From contig NZ_MRDL01000051.1 of the NCBI RefSeq assembly GCF_002008365.1, positions 186,001 through 250,000 of the forward strand: a DNA stretch of 64,000 nt, given 5' to 3'. This DNA comes from Rhizobium leguminosarum bv. viciae USDA 2370. Its GTDB lineage: Bacteria > Pseudomonadota > Alphaproteobacteria > Rhizobiales > Rhizobiaceae. The position numbers and the translations under genes are program-made. The notes below the pieces were generated by a model, which saw nothing but the letters and a program-made list of their open reading frames with translations, was not told the DNA's origin and did not search any database. Of this stretch, positions 8,777 to 17,943 are shown in pieces. Every line of letters begins with the position of its first letter. Positions within the stretch are counted from its first letter, which is position 1.

Positions 8777-8829
8777 CGATTGAGACCCGTCTGTTTGTTT
8801 TTCATGCCATCATCATGTCTGTTTGCCGG

Positions 8830-9837
8830 TCAGGAAAGGCGCTGTCCACTCGCGTCGAAATAAAGCGGATCGCGCAATGTCAGGCTGATCCGGTCTCCCG
8901 GCGCGATCGCCAGATATGGATCCGCAAGTGTGACGAGCTTGTGATTGCCGGCCCTGATATGCAGATGGTTCTGGTCGCCGAGATGTTCGATCCAGTCGAT
9001 CTCGGCATTGGCATCCTTGCCGACAATGATGTCGAGATGTTCGGTGCGGGCGCCGACGGTCTTTGTGCCGGCCGGCGGCTGGCCGCCCGGGAGCAGGTCC
9101 GCAGGCAGTAGGTTGATGTGCGGTTGGCCGAGGCGGGCGGCGACATGCAGGTTGGCGGGATTGCCGTAGATCTCGCGCGGTGTTCCCACTTGCATCAAGC
9201 GACCCTCGGCGACGATGCCGATCCGGTCGGCCATGGTCATGGCTTCCACCTGGTCGTGGGTGACATAGAGCAGCGTCGAGCCGAGTTCCTTCTGGATACG
9301 CTTTAGCTCCAAGCGCAGTTCGGCGCGCAGCTTGGCGTCGAGCGAGGACAAAGGTTCGTCCATCAGGTAGATCGCCGGCCGGCGCACCAATGCCCGTCCG
9401 ATCGCGACACGCTGCATCTCGCCGCCGGAAAGCCTGGTCGAGCGGTTCTCCAGCTTGTGGTCGATCCTGACCATGCGGGCGACCTCGCGGACGCGGCGGT
9501 CGATCTCCTCGGTGCTGAGTTTGCGGACCGGCGCCTTCAGCGGGAAAGCAAGGTTCTCGTAAACCGTCATGTGCGGATAGAGCGAATATTGCTGGAAGAC
9601 GAAGGCGACGTCGCGTTCGGCGGGGGCTTCGGCGGCGACATTGCGGCCGCCGATTTCGATGCGGCCGCTATCGGGCCTTTCGAGGCCTGCGATCAGCCGC
9701 AGCGTCGTGGTTTTGCCGGCACCGGTCGGGCCGAGCAGCACGACGAACTCACCGTCGCGGATCGAAAGATCGAGATCGGCCAGAGCCTGGGTGTCGCCGA
9801 AGCGCTTGGCGAGGTTCCTGAGGACGACATCAGCCAT
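8830..9837 (-). CDS. ABC transporter ATPase (CUT1, MalK/UgpC-like)
   Basis: A 335-residue ATPase with Walker A GPTGAGKTT, Q-loop FQQYSLYPHM, signature LSGGEMQRVAIGRA, Walker B YLMDEPLSSLDA, H-loop YVTHDQVEAM and a C-terminal TOBE/regulatory domain. It pairs with the second ATPase upstream as a heterodimer, an arrangement seen in the rhizobial glycerol importer (GlpS/GlpT). The ATG at 9837 follows AGGAG and lies 8 bases inside the end of the upstream ATPase gene. It energises import by the two permeases at 11-13 kb. Confidence 0.9.
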   Translation of the reverse strand: MADVVLRNLAKRFGDTQALADLDLSIRDGEFVVLLGPTGAGKTTTLRLIAGLERPDSGRIEIGGRNVAAEAPAERDVAFVFQQYSLYPHMTVYENLAFPLKAPVRKLSTEEIDRRVREVARMVRIDHKLENRSTRLSGGEMQRVAIGRALVRRPAIYLMDEPLSSLDAKLRAELRLELKRIQKELGSTLLYVTHDQVEAMTMADRIGIVAEGRLMQVGTPREIYGNPANLHVAARLGQPHINLLPADLLPGGQPPAGTKTVGARTEHLDIIVGKDANAEIDWIEHLGDQNHLHIRAGNHKLVTLADPYLAIAPGDRISLTLRDPLYFDASGQRLS

Positions 9838-10927
9838 GCCGGGTCTCCTGATAGAGCGAGGACGGGACGGCACGGCCCGATGTGCAGTCGAAGAGCGCGA
9901 GTTTCGCCGGATTGAATTCCAGGCCGACCCTCTCGCCGATCTGGAAGCTGCGATTGGCGGGAACGCGGGCCTTGATCAGCCCGCCCGGGGTTTCCACAGC
10001 CACGACCTGATTGGTGCCGAGATATTCGCTGCCATAGACGGCGCCGCGGAGCCGCGAGGCGTCGCTGAAGCGGATATGCTCCGGCCGCACACCGAGCGCC
10101 AGCTCGCTTTCGGCCATGTCCTGATGGATCTCGGGAACGGCGACATCGACGCCGTCGAGCAGGATGGAGCGGTCGCCGCTCTTCAGACCCGAGGTGAAAC
10201 GCATGAAGTTCATCGGCGGCGAGCCGATGAAATCGGCGACATACATGGTCGCCGGCTTTGCATAGATCTCCTGCGGCGTGCCGAACTGCTCGATGACGCC
10301 GTGGTTCATGACGGCGATCTTGTCGGCCATCGCCATTGCCTCGTGCTGGTCGTGGGTGACGTAGACGGTGGTCGCGTGGATGCGGTTGTGCAGTTCGCGC
10401 AATTCGTGGACCATGATCTCGCGGAACTCGGCGTCGAGCGTGCCGAGCGGCTCGTCCATCAGGAAGCATTTCGGACGCCGGACGATGGCGCGGCCGAGCG
10501 CCACGCGCTGCCGGTCGCCGCCGGCAAGGCCGGAGACCGAGCGGTTGAGAATATGGTCGATCTGCAGCAGGCGGGCGGTCTCTTCCACGCGTTGACGGAT
10601 TTCGGACTTGGCCATGCCCTGCGACAGCAGCGGGAAGCCGATATTCCTACGCACGTTCATATGCGGGTAGAGCGCGAAGAGCTGGAAGACGAAGGCGATG
10701 TCGCGGGCGCTGGCGCGGTTGAAGGTGACGTCCTCGCCGTCGAGATAGATCTTGCCACTGCTTGGCAGCTCGAGGCCGGCGATCATGCGCAGCGTGGTGG
10801 TCTTGCCGCAGCCGGAAGGCCCGAGCAGCGCCAGGAACTCGCCGTCATGGACGGTGAAGCTGGAATCCTGAACGGCGACGAAACTGCCGAATTCCTTGCG
10901 GAGATTTTCGATCCGGATGTCCGCCAT
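9830..10927 (-). CDS. ABC transporter ATPase (CUT1), second subunit
   Basis: A 365-residue MalK-like ATPase with Walker A GPSGCGKTT, Q-loop FQLFALYPHM and Walker B FLMDEPLGTLDA. The signature is LAGGDRQRVALGRA: the usual Ser of LSGG is Ala here, while the companion ATPase keeps LSGG, so the two sites of the heterodimer may not be equivalent. The C-terminal TOBE region follows from about residue 240. Overlap with the next ATPase gene and the 3-base gap after the DUF2160 gene show tight coupling. Confidence 0.9.
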   Translation of the reverse strand: MADIRIENLRKEFGSFVAVQDSSFTVHDGEFLALLGPSGCGKTTTLRMIAGLELPSSGKIYLDGEDVTFNRASARDIAFVFQLFALYPHMNVRRNIGFPLLSQGMAKSEIRQRVEETARLLQIDHILNRSVSGLAGGDRQRVALGRAIVRRPKCFLMDEPLGTLDAEFREIMVHELRELHNRIHATTVYVTHDQHEAMAMADKIAVMNHGVIEQFGTPQEIYAKPATMYVADFIGSPPMNFMRFTSGLKSGDRSILLDGVDVAVPEIHQDMAESELALGVRPEHIRFSDASRLRGAVYGSEYLGTNQVVAVETPGGLIKARVPANRSFQIGERVGLEFNPAKLALFDCTSGRAVPSSLYQETRHG

Positions 10928-10930
10928 GGT

Positions 10931-11143
10931 TCACTCCGGGAATTTCGAAACGATGATGAACATGACGGTGCCTGCAAGCAGGGTCACCAGCGAATAGGTG
11001 TAGAGCACCAGCAGGAAGGGCTGGAACAGCATCAGGAAGCCCAACCCGATCAGCACAGTCGCGATGGTTTCCATCGGGCCGCGGCGTAGGAAGAACGGCC
11101 GTTTCTGGCGGGCAGGGATGGGTGTTTCGATCAGGTGGCTCAT
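10931..11143 (-). CDS. DUF2160-type small membrane protein of the transporter
   Basis: A 70-residue protein with two hydrophobic segments (about residues 26-42 and 48-65). Small DUF2160 proteins accompany glycerol/polyol CUT1 importers in rhizobia and are encoded between permease and ATPase genes, exactly as here. The start codon overlaps the stop of the permease gene (ATGA). Its role in the transport complex is unknown; an assembly or stability role is inference from strict co-occurrence. Confidence 0.75.
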   Translation of the reverse strand: MSHLIETPIPARQKRPFFLRRGPMETIATVLIGLGFLMLFQPFLLVLYTYSLVTLLAGTVMFIIVSKFPE

Positions 11144-12093
11144 TTGCGGACGGCTCCGAAGGTGATGCCGCGCAGCAGCTGCTTGCGCAGGAGAATGGTG
11201 AAGACGAGGATCGGGATCAGGAAGATCGTCGTGCCGGCGGCGACCGCCGGCCAGTCCTGCCCGCCTTCGCCGATGATTGTCGGGATGAAGGGCGGCGCGG
11301 TCTGGGCCTCGCCCGAGGTCAGAAGGGCGGCGAAGGCATATTCGTTCCAGGCGAAGATCAGGCAGAAGATCGCGGTGGCGGCAATGCCCGTCGTCGCCTG
11401 CGGCAGTACGACCTTGCGGAAGGCCTGCAGTCTTGTATAGCCGTCGATCATCGCCGCTTCCTCGTATTCGCGCGGGATTTCGTCGATGAAACCCTTGAGC
11501 AGCCAGACGGCGAGCGAGACGTTGACGGCGGTGTAGAGCAGGATCATGCCGAGCGCCGTGTCCGACAGGCCGAGCTCGCGGTACATCAGGTAGATCGGGA
11601 TGGCGACGGCGATCGGCGGCATCATGCGCGTCGACAGAATGAAGAACAGCAGGTCGTCGGCGAGCGGCACCTTGAAGCGGGAGAAGCCATAGGCGGCGAG
11701 CGTGCCGAGAAAGACCGCAAGGAAGGTGGAGCCGAAGGCGATCACCAGCGAATTGACGAAGCGCGGCAGGAAGTTCGACGGGCCGGCGATCACCATGTTG
11801 CGCCTGCGCGTTACCTCGTCACAGGCGCCGACCGGCGCCGGCAGCGAGGCGATATAATCAGGCGTCTGCCGGGTGCGTGTGGTGAACAGGTTGCAATAGC
11901 CTTCGAGCGACGGCGTGAAGACGATCTTCGGGGGATAGCTGATCGAATCCGGCGGCGACTTGATGCTGGTCAGGAAGATCCAGACGAGCGGGATGAGGGT
12001 GATCAGCGCATAGATGACGACGATGGTGCCGGCGATGCGCTTGCTGGACAGGCTCGGTTCGACGACCGAATGGGCTGAGTTGGCGGCGCTCAT
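11140..12093 (-). CDS. ABC transporter permease (MalG-like)
   Basis: A 317-residue inner-membrane permease with about six transmembrane helices. The EAA cytoplasmic loop, which contacts the ATPases, reads EYEEAAMIDGYTRLQAFRKV near residue 210. The first helix (IVVIYALITLIPLVWIF) and a long periplasmic loop before helix 2 are MalG-like. It overlaps both neighbours by four bases. It is the second of two permeases in the importer. Confidence 0.9.
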   Translation of the reverse strand: MSAANSAHSVVEPSLSSKRIAGTIVVIYALITLIPLVWIFLTSIKSPPDSISYPPKIVFTPSLEGYCNLFTTRTRQTPDYIASLPAPVGACDEVTRRRNMVIAGPSNFLPRFVNSLVIAFGSTFLAVFLGTLAAYGFSRFKVPLADDLLFFILSTRMMPPIAVAIPIYLMYRELGLSDTALGMILLYTAVNVSLAVWLLKGFIDEIPREYEEAAMIDGYTRLQAFRKVVLPQATTGIAATAIFCLIFAWNEYAFAALLTSGEAQTAPPFIPTIIGEGGQDWPAVAAGTTIFLIPILVFTILLRKQLLRGITFGAVRK

Positions 12094-13058
12094 CGTTGCT
12101 TCACCTTGTTCAGTGCCTTGACGTAGATGTTGGCGAGACCGAACACCGCGACGAAGAGGATGATGGCAAAGGCCGAGGCCCGGCCGGTCGCCCAGCTTTC
12201 GAAGGCGGCGCGTTTCAGCGTGATCGAGGCGACCTCAGTGACTGAGCCCGGCCCGCCGCCAGTGAGCAGCGTCACCATGTCGAACATCTTGAAATTCTCG
12301 ATGCCGCGGAAGAGCACGGCGAGCATGATGAAGGGCAGGGCCATCGGCACGGTGATCGACCAGAACTGGCGCCATGGCGAAGCGCGATCGACCTCGGCAG
12401 CCTCATAGATATAGTCGGGGATGGAGCGCAGGCCGGCAAGGCAGATCAGCATCACATAGGGCGTCCACATCCAGGTATCGACGATGATAATCGCCCAGGG
12501 CGCCAGAGAGACATTACCGAGCATCTGGATATCCGATGTCGGGATGCCAGACACCATCGACACGGCATAGGCGAAGAGGCCGATCTGAGGCTCGTAGAGA
12601 AAGCGCCAGAAATTGCCGACCACGGCAGGCGACAGCATCATCGGGATCAGGATGATCGTCGTCCAGAAGGCATGGCCGCGAAACTTGCGGTCGATCAGAT
12701 AGGCGAGCGTGAAGCCGATCACCGTCTGCAGCACGATCGTCCAGAAAACGAAATGCGCGGTGGTCTGCATCGCCTGCCAGATATCGGGATCGTTGAGGAC
12801 GCGCTGGTAATTTCCAAGGCCGACGCCCTGGACCGGCGCATTCGGCCGGTTGGCGCGGTAATTGGTGAAGGAGAGGTAGACCGCCCAAAGCAGCGGAAAG
12901 ATGTTGATCGCCAGCAGCAAGGTGATAGCCGGCGCAATGAACAGCCAGGCGATCGCCCTGTCGGAGAGGCCGCGGACGCGCCGGGCGACCGAGACGGGCG
13001 TCGCCCTTGCTGTCGCATCGGCTGTTTTCTCGACGATCGAGGAAGGGGAAATAGTCAA
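12090..13058 (-). CDS. ABC transporter permease (MalF/UgpA-like), probable TTG start
   Basis: A 322-residue permease with six predicted helices and the EAA loop IYEAAEVDRASPWRQFWSIT. I place the start at TTG 13058, preceded by GGGTGA. The frame stays open upstream to 13145, but that stretch contains a strong GC hairpin (13093-13125) and encodes a basic peptide unlike family N-termini. It follows the solute-binding protein gene by about 100 bases; a hairpin in that position is common in importer operons. Confidence 0.85.
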   Translation of the reverse strand: MTISPSSIVEKTADATARATPVSVARRVRGLSDRAIAWLFIAPAITLLLAINIFPLLWAVYLSFTNYRANRPNAPVQGVGLGNYQRVLNDPDIWQAMQTTAHFVFWTIVLQTVIGFTLAYLIDRKFRGHAFWTTIILIPMMLSPAVVGNFWRFLYEPQIGLFAYAVSMVSGIPTSDIQMLGNVSLAPWAIIIVDTWMWTPYVMLICLAGLRSIPDYIYEAAEVDRASPWRQFWSITVPMALPFIMLAVLFRGIENFKMFDMVTLLTGGGPGSVTEVASITLKRAAFESWATGRASAFAIILFVAVFGLANIYVKALNKVKQR

Positions 13059-13092
13059 GTTTTCACCCGGTCTTTTGGGATATGGGAAATTT

Positions 13093-13125
13093 GGCGGCCC
13101 GGCTCGTCTGCCGATCCGGGCCGCC
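13093..13125 (-). promoter_or_regulatory. Intercistronic hairpin after the binding-protein gene
   Basis: A perfect 10-bp inverted repeat, GGCGGCCCGG and CCGGGCCGCC, with a 13-base loop and no following T run. It lies between the solute-binding gene (stop 13161) and the first permease. Such stems protect the upstream mRNA and reduce downstream expression, giving excess binding protein. The repeat is seen directly; the function is inferred from position. Confidence 0.65.
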
Positions 13126-13160
13126 ATCCTGAGGATGGCACGCATCAGGGATGCCGCGCG

Positions 13161-14486
13161 CTAGATCTTGCCGTCGTCCTTGAAGACGTCGCTCCAGTCC
13201 TTCACCAGACCGTCGAGCGCTTCCTTAGCGGTGCCATTGCCGGCGACCACGTAGTTATGGACGCGCTTCTGCATGGCCTGCAGCAGCGAGGCGTAGCTCG
13301 GCTCGGCCCAGAAGTCCTTGACGATCGCCATCGAGTCGAGGAAGGCCTGGGCATAGGGCTGGCTCTTGGCAAAGCCCGGCGCATTGACGACGGAGTTCAG
13401 GCAGGAAAAACCGCCGAGTTCCCACCATTTGGCCTGCACGTCGGGCTGTGCGAACCACTTGATGTATTGCAGGGCGGCATCGCGCTTGTCGGAATAGGAG
13501 ACCACCGAGATGCCCTGGCCGCCGAGCTGGGCGAAGTGCGCCTTTTCAGCCGGATTGGGGAAGAAGCCGATCCTGTCGCCGCCGACCTTCTCGTCCTTGT
13601 AAAGGCCGGGCCAGGTGAAGGCGAAGTTCATCTGCATGGCGACCTGGCCGGATTTGAAGGCGTCGGCGGATTCGACCATGTAGACGTTGGAGCTGCCGGG
13701 CGGTGTGCAGCAATCATAAAGGGACTTGTAGAATTCGAGGCCCTTGACCGCGTCGGCCGAGTTGACGAAGCCTTCCATGTCATAGGGCTTTTTCGGGTTT
13801 TCGTACTGGAAGCCCCAGTCGTAGAGGACGTTGGTCACGCCCATGGTGATGCCTTCGGAGCCGCGCTCGGTATAGATCGAGGCGCCGTAGACGGTCTTGC
13901 CGTCGATCTCACGTTTCTGGAAGAACTCGGCGATTTGCTTCAGCTCATCGTAGGTCTTCGGCGCTGCGAGATCCCGGCCGTATTTCGCCTTGAATTCCTT
14001 CTGCAGTTCCGGCTTCTCGAACCAGTCCTTGCGGTAGGTCCAGCCGACGACGTCGCCCATGGCGGGCAGCGCCCAGTAGTTCGGCGTGTTCTTCGGCCAT
14101 TCCGAGTAGCCGACGACGGTCGCCGGCACGAAGTCATCCATCTTGATGCCTTCCTTGTCGAAGAAGTCGTTGAGCTTGACATAGTGGCCGTTCTCGGCCG
14201 AGCCGCCGATCCACTGGCTGTCGCCGATGATGAGGTCGCAGAGCTTGCCATGGGAATTCAGCTCGTTGAGGAAGCGGTCGGCATAACTCGTCCAGGGAAC
14301 GAATTCGAACTTCATCTGCGTGCCGGTCTTGGCGGTGAAGTCTTTCGACAGCTCGACGAGCGCATTGGCCGGGTCCCATGCGGCCCAGCACAGCGTCAGT
14401 TCATCGGCTTTGGCGAGATTGGGCAATGCCGACGACATGACGAATGCCGTGGCCAGCCCCAAAAGGGCTTTCGATGTTTTCTGCAT
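13161..14486 (-). CDS. CUT1 periplasmic solute-binding protein
   Basis: A 441-residue extracellular binding protein (SBP_bac_1 class) with a signal peptide at residues 1-26 (KALLGLATAFVMSSALPNLA, cleavage near AKA-DEL). The mature part begins LTLCWAAWDPANALVELSKD, as in sugar and glycerol-phosphate binders. ATG 14486 is fixed by GGGAGGAACTT. First gene of the 13-gene operon. The combination with DUF2160 and paired ATPases recalls the rhizobial glycerol importer, but with ketose kinases rather than GlpD downstream the ligand is more likely a ketotriose or small polyol/ketose. Confidence 0.9.
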   Translation of the reverse strand: MQKTSKALLGLATAFVMSSALPNLAKADELTLCWAAWDPANALVELSKDFTAKTGTQMKFEFVPWTSYADRFLNELNSHGKLCDLIIGDSQWIGGSAENGHYVKLNDFFDKEGIKMDDFVPATVVGYSEWPKNTPNYWALPAMGDVVGWTYRKDWFEKPELQKEFKAKYGRDLAAPKTYDELKQIAEFFQKREIDGKTVYGASIYTERGSEGITMGVTNVLYDWGFQYENPKKPYDMEGFVNSADAVKGLEFYKSLYDCCTPPGSSNVYMVESADAFKSGQVAMQMNFAFTWPGLYKDEKVGGDRIGFFPNPAEKAHFAQLGGQGISVVSYSDKRDAALQYIKWFAQPDVQAKWWELGGFSCLNSVVNAPGFAKSQPYAQAFLDSMAIVKDFWAEPSYASLLQAMQKRVHNYVVAGNGTAKEALDGLVKDWSDVFKDDGKI

Positions 14487-14575
14487 AAGTTCCTCCCAGA
14501 ACCAAAAGCCGGCTCCCCGCCGGCGTCGCATGTTCACCCACTTCAGAGAATGCTCACATGAACTCCTCAATCATC

Positions 14576-14617
14576 ATGTTTAGCAATATGTTTAGTGATA
14601 TCTATTTTTATAAACAT
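14576..14617. promoter_or_regulatory. Candidate operator upstream of the transporter-dha operon
   Basis: ATGTTTAG occurs twice 12 bases apart (14576-14583 and 14588-14595), and the complementary TAAACAT follows at 14611-14617. The block is markedly AT-rich and lies about 90 bases upstream of the binding-protein start. Direct plus inverted half-sites like this suit a DeoR- or LacI-type regulator. No such regulator gene is adjacent; the HTH-like gene at 3763 is the only candidate in the operon. Confidence 0.4.
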
Positions 14618-14815
14618 TGCAAGCGCCAATCGTTGCTGCAATGCGACAAGTGTGGCGCCACATGGGCGGATATTTTTGGGAGCCGATCTTTTCGGCCGAT
14701 CTCGAAAAATTCTTTGGCAAGCGTACCGATGCAGCGACATCTGGCCTCGCTGCGACATGGATCGCACGGTATGGACTGCGCGCCGCTCCTGTTTTCCCCG
14801 GAGCGGATCAAGCTT

Positions 14816-14840
14816 GGCCTCGCTTCGGCGGGGCCTTTTT
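14816..14840 (+). terminator. Orphan Rho-independent terminator (possible small RNA upstream)
   Basis: GGCCTCGC, loop TTCG, GCGGGGCC and then five T residues: a strong terminator for plus-strand transcription. No plus-strand gene precedes it; the nearest upstream start is that of the minus-strand binding protein. The 14620-14815 stretch also holds the perfect palindrome TGTGGCGCCACA (14651-14662). A short non-coding transcript ending here is the simplest reading. The rest of the 14487-15045 gap shows no supported protein gene. Confidence 0.55.
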
Positions 14841-15045
14841 CTTGAATCTTTTTTTTAGCTGCCCGTAATCCGGATGCATCGGGAATATTCCTGCGCAGTG
14901 CGAGATTTAGCCTTTCCGCCCCGCTGCAACGGGCGTATTCAGCCAGTGCGCGGCTTTCCATGTCCGCGCTCCCCGCGCGGCAGATCTCCGATCGGCTTCT
15001 TCCCGTTTCCCTGCCGCGTCATCCGGAATTTCTATTGGCAGATCC

Positions 15046-16491
15046 ATGACCACGGCAGAGACGAGCGAGAATGGGCAACAGGCGGCGAGCGGCCGCCAGG
15101 CGAAGATCGTGGCGCTGGTCGTTGCCGTTTCCTTCTTCATGCAGATCCTCGACGGCACGATCGTCACCACCTCGTTGCCGCAGATGGCGGCTAGCTTCGG
15201 CGTGCAGCCGGTATCGATGAGCATCGGCATCACCGTCTACATGCTGACGATGGCCGCCTTCATTCCGCTGTCGGGCTGGCTCGGCGATCGGTTCGGTGCG
15301 CGCCGCATCTTCCTGATGTCGATTGCCGTCTTTACCGGCGCCTCGCTGTTTTGCGGGCTGTCCGGCAGCCTTGCAGAATTCGTGCTATGGCGCGCCGTGC
15401 AGGGGGCGGGCAGCGCGCTGATGACGCCGGTCGGGCGTATCATCGTGCTGAAAAACGCCCGCAAGTCGGAACTGGTCCAGGCGATCGCACTGATCACCTG
15501 GCCGGCACTGACGGCGCCGGTGATCGGCCCAGTGCTCGGCGGCTTCATCACCACCTATGCCAGCTGGCACTGGAACTTCCTCATCAACATCCCGATCGGC
15601 ATTCTCGGCATCGCGCTGGTGCTGCGTTTCGTGCCGGAGCAGCGCGAGACCAATCCCGGCCGGCTGGATCTCATGGGCTTCGTCCTTAGCGCTGCGGGCC
15701 TGACCTTCCTGCTCGCCGCCCTCGAACTCTCGGTCAAATGGGAGGGCGGGCTTTTGCCCGTCATATCAATGCTTGCGGCGGGCATCGTACTGTCGGTCAT
15801 GGCGACGCGGCATTTCCTCGCCGTCGACAACCCGCTGCTCGACCTTTCGGCTTTCCGCATCCAGACCTTCTCGATGTCGACGCTGTCGGCGGGCACGGCC
15901 TGCCGGATGGCGATCAACGCGACGCCGTTCCTGCTGCCTCTGCTGTTCCAGCTCGGCTTCGGCCTGAGCTCGATTGCCGCCGGCACCTATCTGCTCGTTT
16001 ATTTCCTCGGCAATTTCAGCATGAAGGCGGTGACGACGCCGCTGCTGCGCTTCTTCGGCTTTCGCACCGTGCTTGGGGTCAACGGGCTGATCGCGGCGCT
16101 TTCGATCGCCGCCTGCGGTTTCCTTTCGCCGGAGACGCCGCCGTTTTTCATCCATACGCTGCTCTTTCTCGCCGGCCTGTCGCGGTCGATGGAATTCACC
16201 GCGCTGAACACGTTGGCCTTCGCCGATATCGGCCCGGCGCAGCGAAGCTCGGCCTCTACGCTGTCGAGCATGCTGCAGCAGGTATCGATGCTGCTCGGCG
16301 TGGCGGTGGCGGCGGCCGTGCTCAACATTGGCTCGGCTCTCAGGGGCGCCGACAATCCCGTTCTTGCCGATTTCCGCTGGGCTTTCGTCGCGGTCGGCGC
16401 GATCGGCGTCGTCTCGTCGCTGCGCTTTCTGCAATTGCCGGCAGAGGCAGGGGCCGAAGTATCCGGCCATCGGAAAATCCAGAAAAATTAG
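15046..16491 (+). CDS. MFS drug-efflux transporter (DHA2, EmrB/QacA-like)
   Basis: A 481-residue major facilitator with about 14 hydrophobic segments, as in the EmrB family. Motif A is LSGWLGDRFGARR (about residue 75), motif C-like glycines occur in PALTAPVIGPVLGGF, and DGTIVTTSLP in helix 1 is the family's D1 motif. Predicted proton-driven export of lipophilic compounds across the inner membrane. No membrane-fusion partner is adjacent, so it may act alone. No clear ribosome site precedes ATG 15046. Confidence 0.85.
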   Translation: MTTAETSENGQQAASGRQAKIVALVVAVSFFMQILDGTIVTTSLPQMAASFGVQPVSMSIGITVYMLTMAAFIPLSGWLGDRFGARRIFLMSIAVFTGASLFCGLSGSLAEFVLWRAVQGAGSALMTPVGRIIVLKNARKSELVQAIALITWPALTAPVIGPVLGGFITTYASWHWNFLINIPIGILGIALVLRFVPEQRETNPGRLDLMGFVLSAAGLTFLLAALELSVKWEGGLLPVISMLAAGIVLSVMATRHFLAVDNPLLDLSAFRIQTFSMSTLSAGTACRMAINATPFLLPLLFQLGFGLSSIAAGTYLLVYFLGNFSMKAVTTPLLRFFGFRTVLGVNGLIAALSIAACGFLSPETPPFFIHTLLFLAGLSRSMEFTALNTLAFADIGPAQRSSASTLSSMLQQVSMLLGVAVAAAVLNIGSALRGADNPVLADFRWAFVAVGAIGVVSSLRFLQLPAEAGAEVSGHRKIQKN

Positions 16492-16769
16492 CTTATTGGC
16501 GGAACCAATCGAGTCGCTCAGCGTTCACGCATTTCATTTCAGGTTTTTCGTTTCCCATCTCTTTCAACGGCTTCCATGGGGAACCTCCCCAGGCCAGGGT
16601 CATGTTCTGAAAATGCCGGCTTCCCGACATCCTCCTTCCGTGCCGCCTGCGACAAGAGCGAGGGATAACCGCTGTTTACCCCAGACGGCCAATGCAATAC
16701 GACATTCCCATGCGGACGACTCGGACGCTTGCGGGCGGTCGTCGCTGCGAGAGAACGCCGGGAGACTGA

Positions 16770-17834
16770 ATGAGCAATTCTAGCGGCGATGCGGATGCCC
16801 TGATCCACATCCTCTATATCGACGACGACGAGGGGCTTGCCCTGCTGATGCAGAAAAACCTGCGTCGGTGTGGCTTTTCGGTCGAGTGGGCCGAGAGCGG
16901 CGATGCCGGCCTTGCGAGACTCGGCGAAGGCGGTATCGACGCCGTCGTGCTCGATCATATCCTGGCCGGCGAGACCGGCCTCGACATTCTGCCCTGCATC
17001 ACGGCGATGCCGGATCATCCGCCAGTGATCTATGCGACGGGTTCGGACGATACCAGCATCGCGGTCGCGGCGCTGAAGGCCGGCGCCGACGATTACATGC
17101 TCAAGGGGATCTCCGCCGATTATTTCGACCTGCTCGCGGCCGCGCTCGAACAGGCGCTGGAGCGGGCGCGTTTTCGCCGCGAGACGGCGCAGGCGCAGGA
17201 GGTGATCCGCCAGCAGCGCGACCTTGCCGAAATGCTGCTTGCCGAGGTCAATCACCGCATCGCCAACAGCCTCGGCCTCGTCGGCGCGCTGATCCGCATG
17301 CAATCCTCGATGACCAAAGACCAGGTGGCGATCGATGCGCTGCACGAAACGCAGATGCGCATCAACGCCATCGCCAGCGTGCACCGTCGGCTCTACACCA
17401 ACCGGCAGGTCGGCTCGGTGCAGGTCGACGAATATCTGAACAGCCTGCTCACCGAACTCGAAGCCTCGATGCGCGACGACAAGCGGCCGCATCGGATCGT
17501 GCTCACCGCGCAGCCGGTCAACCTGGCGACCGACAAGGTGATCACGCTCGGGCTGATCGTCAGCGAGCTCGTCACCAATGCCTTCAAATATGCCTATCCG
17601 GACAGCGTGTCAGGCGAGATCCGCGTCATCGTCGACCAGACGGACGAGGCATTGCGCGTCATCGTCGAGGATGACGGCGCCGGTTTCGATCCGTCGAGCC
17701 CGGCCCGGGGGACCGGCCTTGGTACACGCATTCTGACGGCCATGGCCGCCAGCTTGAAATCGGATTTCGCCTATGACCCCGGCCATGACGGAACCAAGGC
17801 GACGCTGGTGTTCTCGTTGCATGAGGGGAAGTAG
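16770..17834 (+). CDS. Receiver domain-HisKA_2 histidine kinase hybrid
   Basis: A 354-residue cytoplasmic protein with an N-terminal receiver (DDD at residues 18-20, phospho-Asp in VVLDHILAGETG near 61, Lys in YMLKG), a short coiled linker, and a kinase of the HisKA_2/HWE-related type with the His in LAEVNHRIANSLGLVG (about residue 160). The ATP domain follows (SELVTNAFKYAYP, DDGAGFDPS, GLGTRIL). The GGGAGACTGA site fixes the start. This receiver-first layout suits a phosphorelay component controlled by another kinase. The partner is not encoded nearby. Confidence 0.85.
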   Translation: MSNSSGDADALIHILYIDDDEGLALLMQKNLRRCGFSVEWAESGDAGLARLGEGGIDAVVLDHILAGETGLDILPCITAMPDHPPVIYATGSDDTSIAVAALKAGADDYMLKGISADYFDLLAAALEQALERARFRRETAQAQEVIRQQRDLAEMLLAEVNHRIANSLGLVGALIRMQSSMTKDQVAIDALHETQMRINAIASVHRRLYTNRQVGSVQVDEYLNSLLTELEASMRDDKRPHRIVLTAQPVNLATDKVITLGLIVSELVTNAFKYAYPDSVSGEIRVIVDQTDEALRVIVEDDGAGFDPSSPARGTGLGTRILTAMAASLKSDFAYDPGHDGTKATLVFSLHEGK

Positions 17835-17943
17835 GGTATTCCCCGTTCAGTGCTGAGTTTGTCGCCATGCGGAACGCCGTATGTCCTATCACTACAACAG
17901 CTTGCCGACGATACATCAAGAAACATGACGCTAGGGGAGGAAC

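Noticed and set aside
12672..14561. Plus-strand open frame of over 600 codons
   Set aside because: Antisense of the permease and binding-protein genes, typical of high-GC third-position bias.
16539..17492. Minus-strand open frame opposite the REC-kinase
   Set aside because: No ribosome site or family pattern; the plus-strand protein has receiver and kinase motifs.
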